A stretch of DNA of 8,222 bases from Desulfobacterales bacterium (GTDB taxonomy: Bacteria > Desulfobacterota > Desulfobacteria > Desulfobacterales > Desulfobacteraceae). Shown in pieces: positions 6,027 to 8,222 of this stretch. The stretch spans positions 1 through 8,222 of the forward strand of contig JAKSBM010000032.1 of the NCBI GenBank assembly GCA_022361135.1. Direction: 5' to 3'. The notes beneath the pieces are model-generated. The model searched no databases. It saw only the letters and a program-made list of their open reading frames with translations, and was not told the origin of the DNA. The stretch's first letter is position 1. Every line of letters starts with the position of its first letter. The position numbers and the translations under genes were made by a program.

Positions 6027-6815
6027 ATGGAAAACCGACTCAAACTCAAGGAACTGGGATTTTCCCAATACGAAGCCGCCTGTTACATGTCCCTGGTGGG
6101 ACACCACCCCGTCAATGGATCCCAGCTCAGCAAGATCTCCGGCATTGCCCGATCCCGCATCTATGACGTACTCAGGAACCTGATCACCAAGGGTTATGTC
6201 ATTGAGGTCAATCCCGGCCAATACGCCCCCCTGCCTTCGGACGAACTCATCCGCCGGTTGAAACGAAACTTTGACAATAACATTAACGCCTTTAAACAGG
6301 AACTGGAAAAAGCAAATCAAAAGGATGATTTTGATTTCATCTGGACCCTGAACGGCTATGAAAATGTCATGGAAAAGGCCGTGGAAATGATCGAAGAGGC
6401 CGAAGAAGAAATCTATGTCCGCCTCTTCCCCGAAGCCGACAACCATCTGTCCGAGCATCTGGTGGCCGCAAACCAGCGCGGGGTGGCCATCCGCTACATC
6501 GCCATGGGAAGCATCCCCAAACGATTCACCGTCCAGGTCACCCACCCCGACCACGGGGACCTGATCCAGACCATCGGCGGTCGATCCTTTGACATTATTA
6601 CCGATAAAAAAGAAGCCCTGGTGGGAATATTTGAAGTGGGGAACGAAGACGGATCCCCCATCAACTGGACCCGGAACCCCTGGTTTATCATCGCCAACCG
6701 GGACAGTCTCCGCCATGACTTTTACCATTGTTTTCTTGAAAAAACTTTGGATATGCAGCTCCCCCTCACACCCGAAGAAAAGCAGATCTATGATTTAATC
6801 AAAAAAGACAATTAA
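6027..6815 (+). CDS. TrmB-family-like transcriptional regulator
   Basis: 262 aa. Residues ~5-70 form a winged helix-turn-helix of TrmB type: LKELGFSQYEAACYMSL, then LSKISGIARSRIYDVLRNL as recognition region, then KGYVIEVNPGQYAPLP as the wing. Residues ~72-98 form a charged helix suited to dimerization. Residues ~104-240 resemble the phospholipase-D-like effector fold seen C-terminal in this family (GYENVMEKAVEMIEEAEEEIYVRL, then a RGVAIRYIAMG strand), with no HKD nuclease motif visible. It should be a cytoplasmic DNA-binding regulator with a small-molecule sensor domain; the ligand is unknown. It starts at ATG 6027 with GAGG at 6017-6020; an ATG at 6023 is out of frame. The class III aminotransferase follows after 18 nt, so the pair is probably co-transcribed and the regulator probably controls that enzyme, with the palindrome at 5981-6004 as a candidate site. 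TrmB proteins are best known in archaea for sugar control, so a sugar ligand should not be assumed. Confidence 0.78.
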   Translation: MENRLKLKELGFSQYEAACYMSLVGHHPVNGSQLSKISGIARSRIYDVLRNLITKGYVIEVNPGQYAPLPSDELIRRLKRNFDNNINAFKQELEKANQKDDFDFIWTLNGYENVMEKAVEMIEEAEEEIYVRLFPEADNHLSEHLVAANQRGVAIRYIAMGSIPKRFTVQVTHPDHGDLIQTIGGRSFDIITDKKEALVGIFEVGNEDGSPINWTRNPWFIIANRDSLRHDFYHCFLEKTLDMQLPLTPEEKQIYDLIKKDN

Positions 6816-6833
6816 ACAACCAAGGAGGCGCCC

Positions 6834-8114
6834 ATGACCGCCATGCGTAAGATTCATTTTTTTGACGGATTTTCCAACGAAAGTGACGACACCATATTTA
6901 ACCTTGAAGAGGATTATGGTGCCCATCATTACGAACGCATTAACCTGGTGGTCCGCCACGCCAAAGGCTGCTGGCTCACCGACGACAAGGGGAAGAAATA
7001 CCTGGATTGCCTGGCCGCTTACTCCGCCGCCAATCCCGGCCACCACCACCCCACCATCACCAATGCAGTCATGGACGCCCTCATGGGCAATTACGCCTCG
7101 GTTCTTTCCAATGTGGTCTACACCGACCCCCTGGGGATCTTCCTCTCCGAAGCCGCCCGGTTCGCCCCCCAGATGGCCCCCCGGTTCGGCAACTACGGCA
7201 ACAAGGTCCTGCCCAAGAACGGCGGGGTGGAATCCGTGGAAACCGCCATCAAAACCATGCGGTACTATGGGTTCAAGCAAAAGGGCATCCCCGACGGAAA
7301 ACAGGAAATCATCGTCTTTAACAATAACTTCCACGGCCGGACCATTTCCGTGGTCTCCATGTCCTCCTCCCCCAAATACAAGGAAGGCTTCGGCCCCCTG
7401 ACCCCGGGTTTTGTTTCCGTCCCCTTCGGGGATCTGGACGCCGTGGCCGAGGCCGTCAATGGAAACACCTGCGGCATCCTGGTGGAACCCTTCCAGGGTG
7501 AAGGCGGCATGCTCATCCCCCCCAAAGGCTTCCTCAAGGGCCTGCGGAAGATCTGCGACGACAAAGACCTCCTCCTGGTATGCGATGAAATCCAGGTGGG
7601 CATGGGCCGCACCGGGAAAAAATTCTGCTTTGAGCACGACGGCATCGTCCCCGACGGCGTCATCCTGGGCAAGGCCCTCTCCGGCGGACTGGTCCCCCTC
7701 TCTGCCTTCATCACCAATGCCAAGCTCATGGACCAGATCTTCTCCAAGGGCTCCGACGGCTCCACATTCGGGGGCTACCCCCTGGCCTGCGTGGCCGGCG
7801 CCGCCTCCCTCAAGGTCTTTGACGAGGAAAAACTGGCCGAACAATCCGCCCGAAAGGGAGAAATCCTGAAAAAACGGATCCAGGACATTGCCGCCCGCTC
7901 CCCCCATGTCAAGGAAGTCCGGGGCCGGGGCCTTTTCATCGGCATCGAAGTCAAGGAAGGCAATGCCATGGAATTCTGCCACAAACTCCTGGAGGAAGGC
8001 TTGGTGGTGAATGACAGCCACGGCCACACCATCCGCATCTCCCCCCCCTTGGTCATCAATGACGAAGAAATGGATTTCATGGTGGAAAAACTGGAAAAGG
8101 TCCTGGTGGGATAA
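6834..8114 (+). CDS. Class III PLP aminotransferase, probably ornithine aminotransferase
   Basis: 426 aa, the normal length for fold-type I class III aminotransferases. PLP-binding Lys280 lies in LGKALSGGLVPLSAF, close to the ornithine aminotransferase (OAT) pattern; D251 (VCDEIQVGMGRTG) would pair with the PLP pyridine nitrogen. Other OAT-like segments are YGAHHYERINLVV, Y63 in AYSAANPGHHHP, VLPKNGGVESVETAIK, R169 in FHGRTIS, FGPLTPGF, E223 in QGEGG, T311 in GSTFGG and R401 in TIRISPPL. The expected reaction is L-ornithine plus 2-oxoglutarate to glutamate semialdehyde plus glutamate, linking arginine/ornithine to proline and glutamate. Substrate is not proven; acetylornithine, GABA or lysine aminotransferases share the fold, so I give no gene symbol. 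The start ATG 6834 follows AAGGAGG (6822-6828) by 5 nt; ATG 6843 is a weaker alternative. An odd point is Tyr315 in GGYPLA where Asn is usual. It is the last gene of its unit, ended by the hairpin at 8148-8179. Confidence 0.85.
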   Translation: MTAMRKIHFFDGFSNESDDTIFNLEEDYGAHHYERINLVVRHAKGCWLTDDKGKKYLDCLAAYSAANPGHHHPTITNAVMDALMGNYASVLSNVVYTDPLGIFLSEAARFAPQMAPRFGNYGNKVLPKNGGVESVETAIKTMRYYGFKQKGIPDGKQEIIVFNNNFHGRTISVVSMSSSPKYKEGFGPLTPGFVSVPFGDLDAVAEAVNGNTCGILVEPFQGEGGMLIPPKGFLKGLRKICDDKDLLLVCDEIQVGMGRTGKKFCFEHDGIVPDGVILGKALSGGLVPLSAFITNAKLMDQIFSKGSDGSTFGGYPLACVAGAASLKVFDEEKLAEQSARKGEILKKRIQDIAARSPHVKEVRGRGLFIGIEVKEGNAMEFCHKLLEEGLVVNDSHGHTIRISPPLVINDEEMDFMVEKLEKVLVG

Positions 8115-8147
8115 CCCCTTTCCCCCAACGATAAACGCTTTCAATTC

Positions 8148-8179
8148 AACAGCCCGATGGTATCTGCCATCGGGCTGTT
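8148..8179 (+). terminator. Intrinsic-type terminator hairpin after the aminotransferase gene
   Basis: A perfect 13-bp inverted repeat, AACAGCCCGATGG (8148-8160) and CCATCGGGCTGTT (8167-8179), with a 6-nt loop TATCTG, lies 33 nt after the stop codon. The tail is only moderately T-rich (TTCTGTTCTAG), so termination may be imperfect or bidirectional. The remaining 8180-8222 has no gene start; it ends in CAAGCAAGGGAG, which could be the ribosome site of a gene beyond the window. Confidence 0.8.
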
Positions 8180-8222
8180 CTGTTCTAGGCCATGTGTCTT
8201 AAAATCACTCCAAGCAAGGGAG

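Noticed and set aside
6795..8144. A 449-codon open frame on the minus strand covering the whole aminotransferase gene
   Set aside because: It mirrors a high-GC gene with strong third-position C/G bias, encodes a low-complexity Gly/His/Asp-rich sequence with no recognisable domain, and lacks a ribosome site. The plus-strand gene is a clear family member.

Overview
The window looks like a chromosomal segment of a Gram-negative bacterium with moderately high GC. My best guess is a Desulfobacterota (former Deltaproteobacteria) relative. That guess rests on the style of the signalling proteins (PAS with a cysteine cluster, 'CHELSQPL' H-box, CheV plus an unusual CheA), the glycine-rich single-stranded DNA-binding protein and the DUF4124-nuclease. 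It is inference, and I do not name a species. I see no tRNA, rRNA, CRISPR array, insertion sequence or integrase.

Layout. (1) Positions 118-741 encode an exported staphylococcal-nuclease-like (thermonuclease) protein with a DUF4124-like N-terminus. (2) Positions 919-5248 hold four tightly packed plus-strand genes forming a chemotaxis-like phosphorelay: a CheV-type CheW-receiver protein, a large CheA histidine kinase, a single-domain CheY-like receiver, and a short PAS/HisKA protein that lacks the ATPase domain. (3) ssb lies on the minus strand (5267-5854) and converges on the signalling operon with an 18-nt gap. (4) A compact divergent promoter region (5855-6026) separates ssb from a plus-strand pair: a TrmB-family-like regulator (6027-6815) and, 18 nt later, a class III aminotransferase most like ornithine aminotransferase (6834-8114). 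A strong hairpin at 8148-8179 ends this unit.

How the genes may work together. In the signalling operon, CheV would couple CheA to receptors encoded elsewhere and also take phosphate. CheA would autophosphorylate at His215 and pass phosphate to the CheV receiver and the CheY-like protein. The PAS/HisKA protein has a phosphoacceptor-type helix but no kinase domain, so it is more likely an adaptor, scaffold or phosphotransfer partner than a kinase. There is no receptor, stand-alone CheW, CheR or CheB in the window. The regulator-aminotransferase pair looks like an autoregulated amino-acid unit: a 9-bp-arm palindrome overlaps the -10 element of its promoter.

The most unusual points are the kinase-less PAS/HisKA protein with five clustered cysteines, two 24-residue MshEN-like (GspE-N type) motifs inside CheA, an extra N-terminal helical region of CheA that may be a degenerate HPt, and the palindromic operator candidate. 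I saw no clear defence or mobile system.
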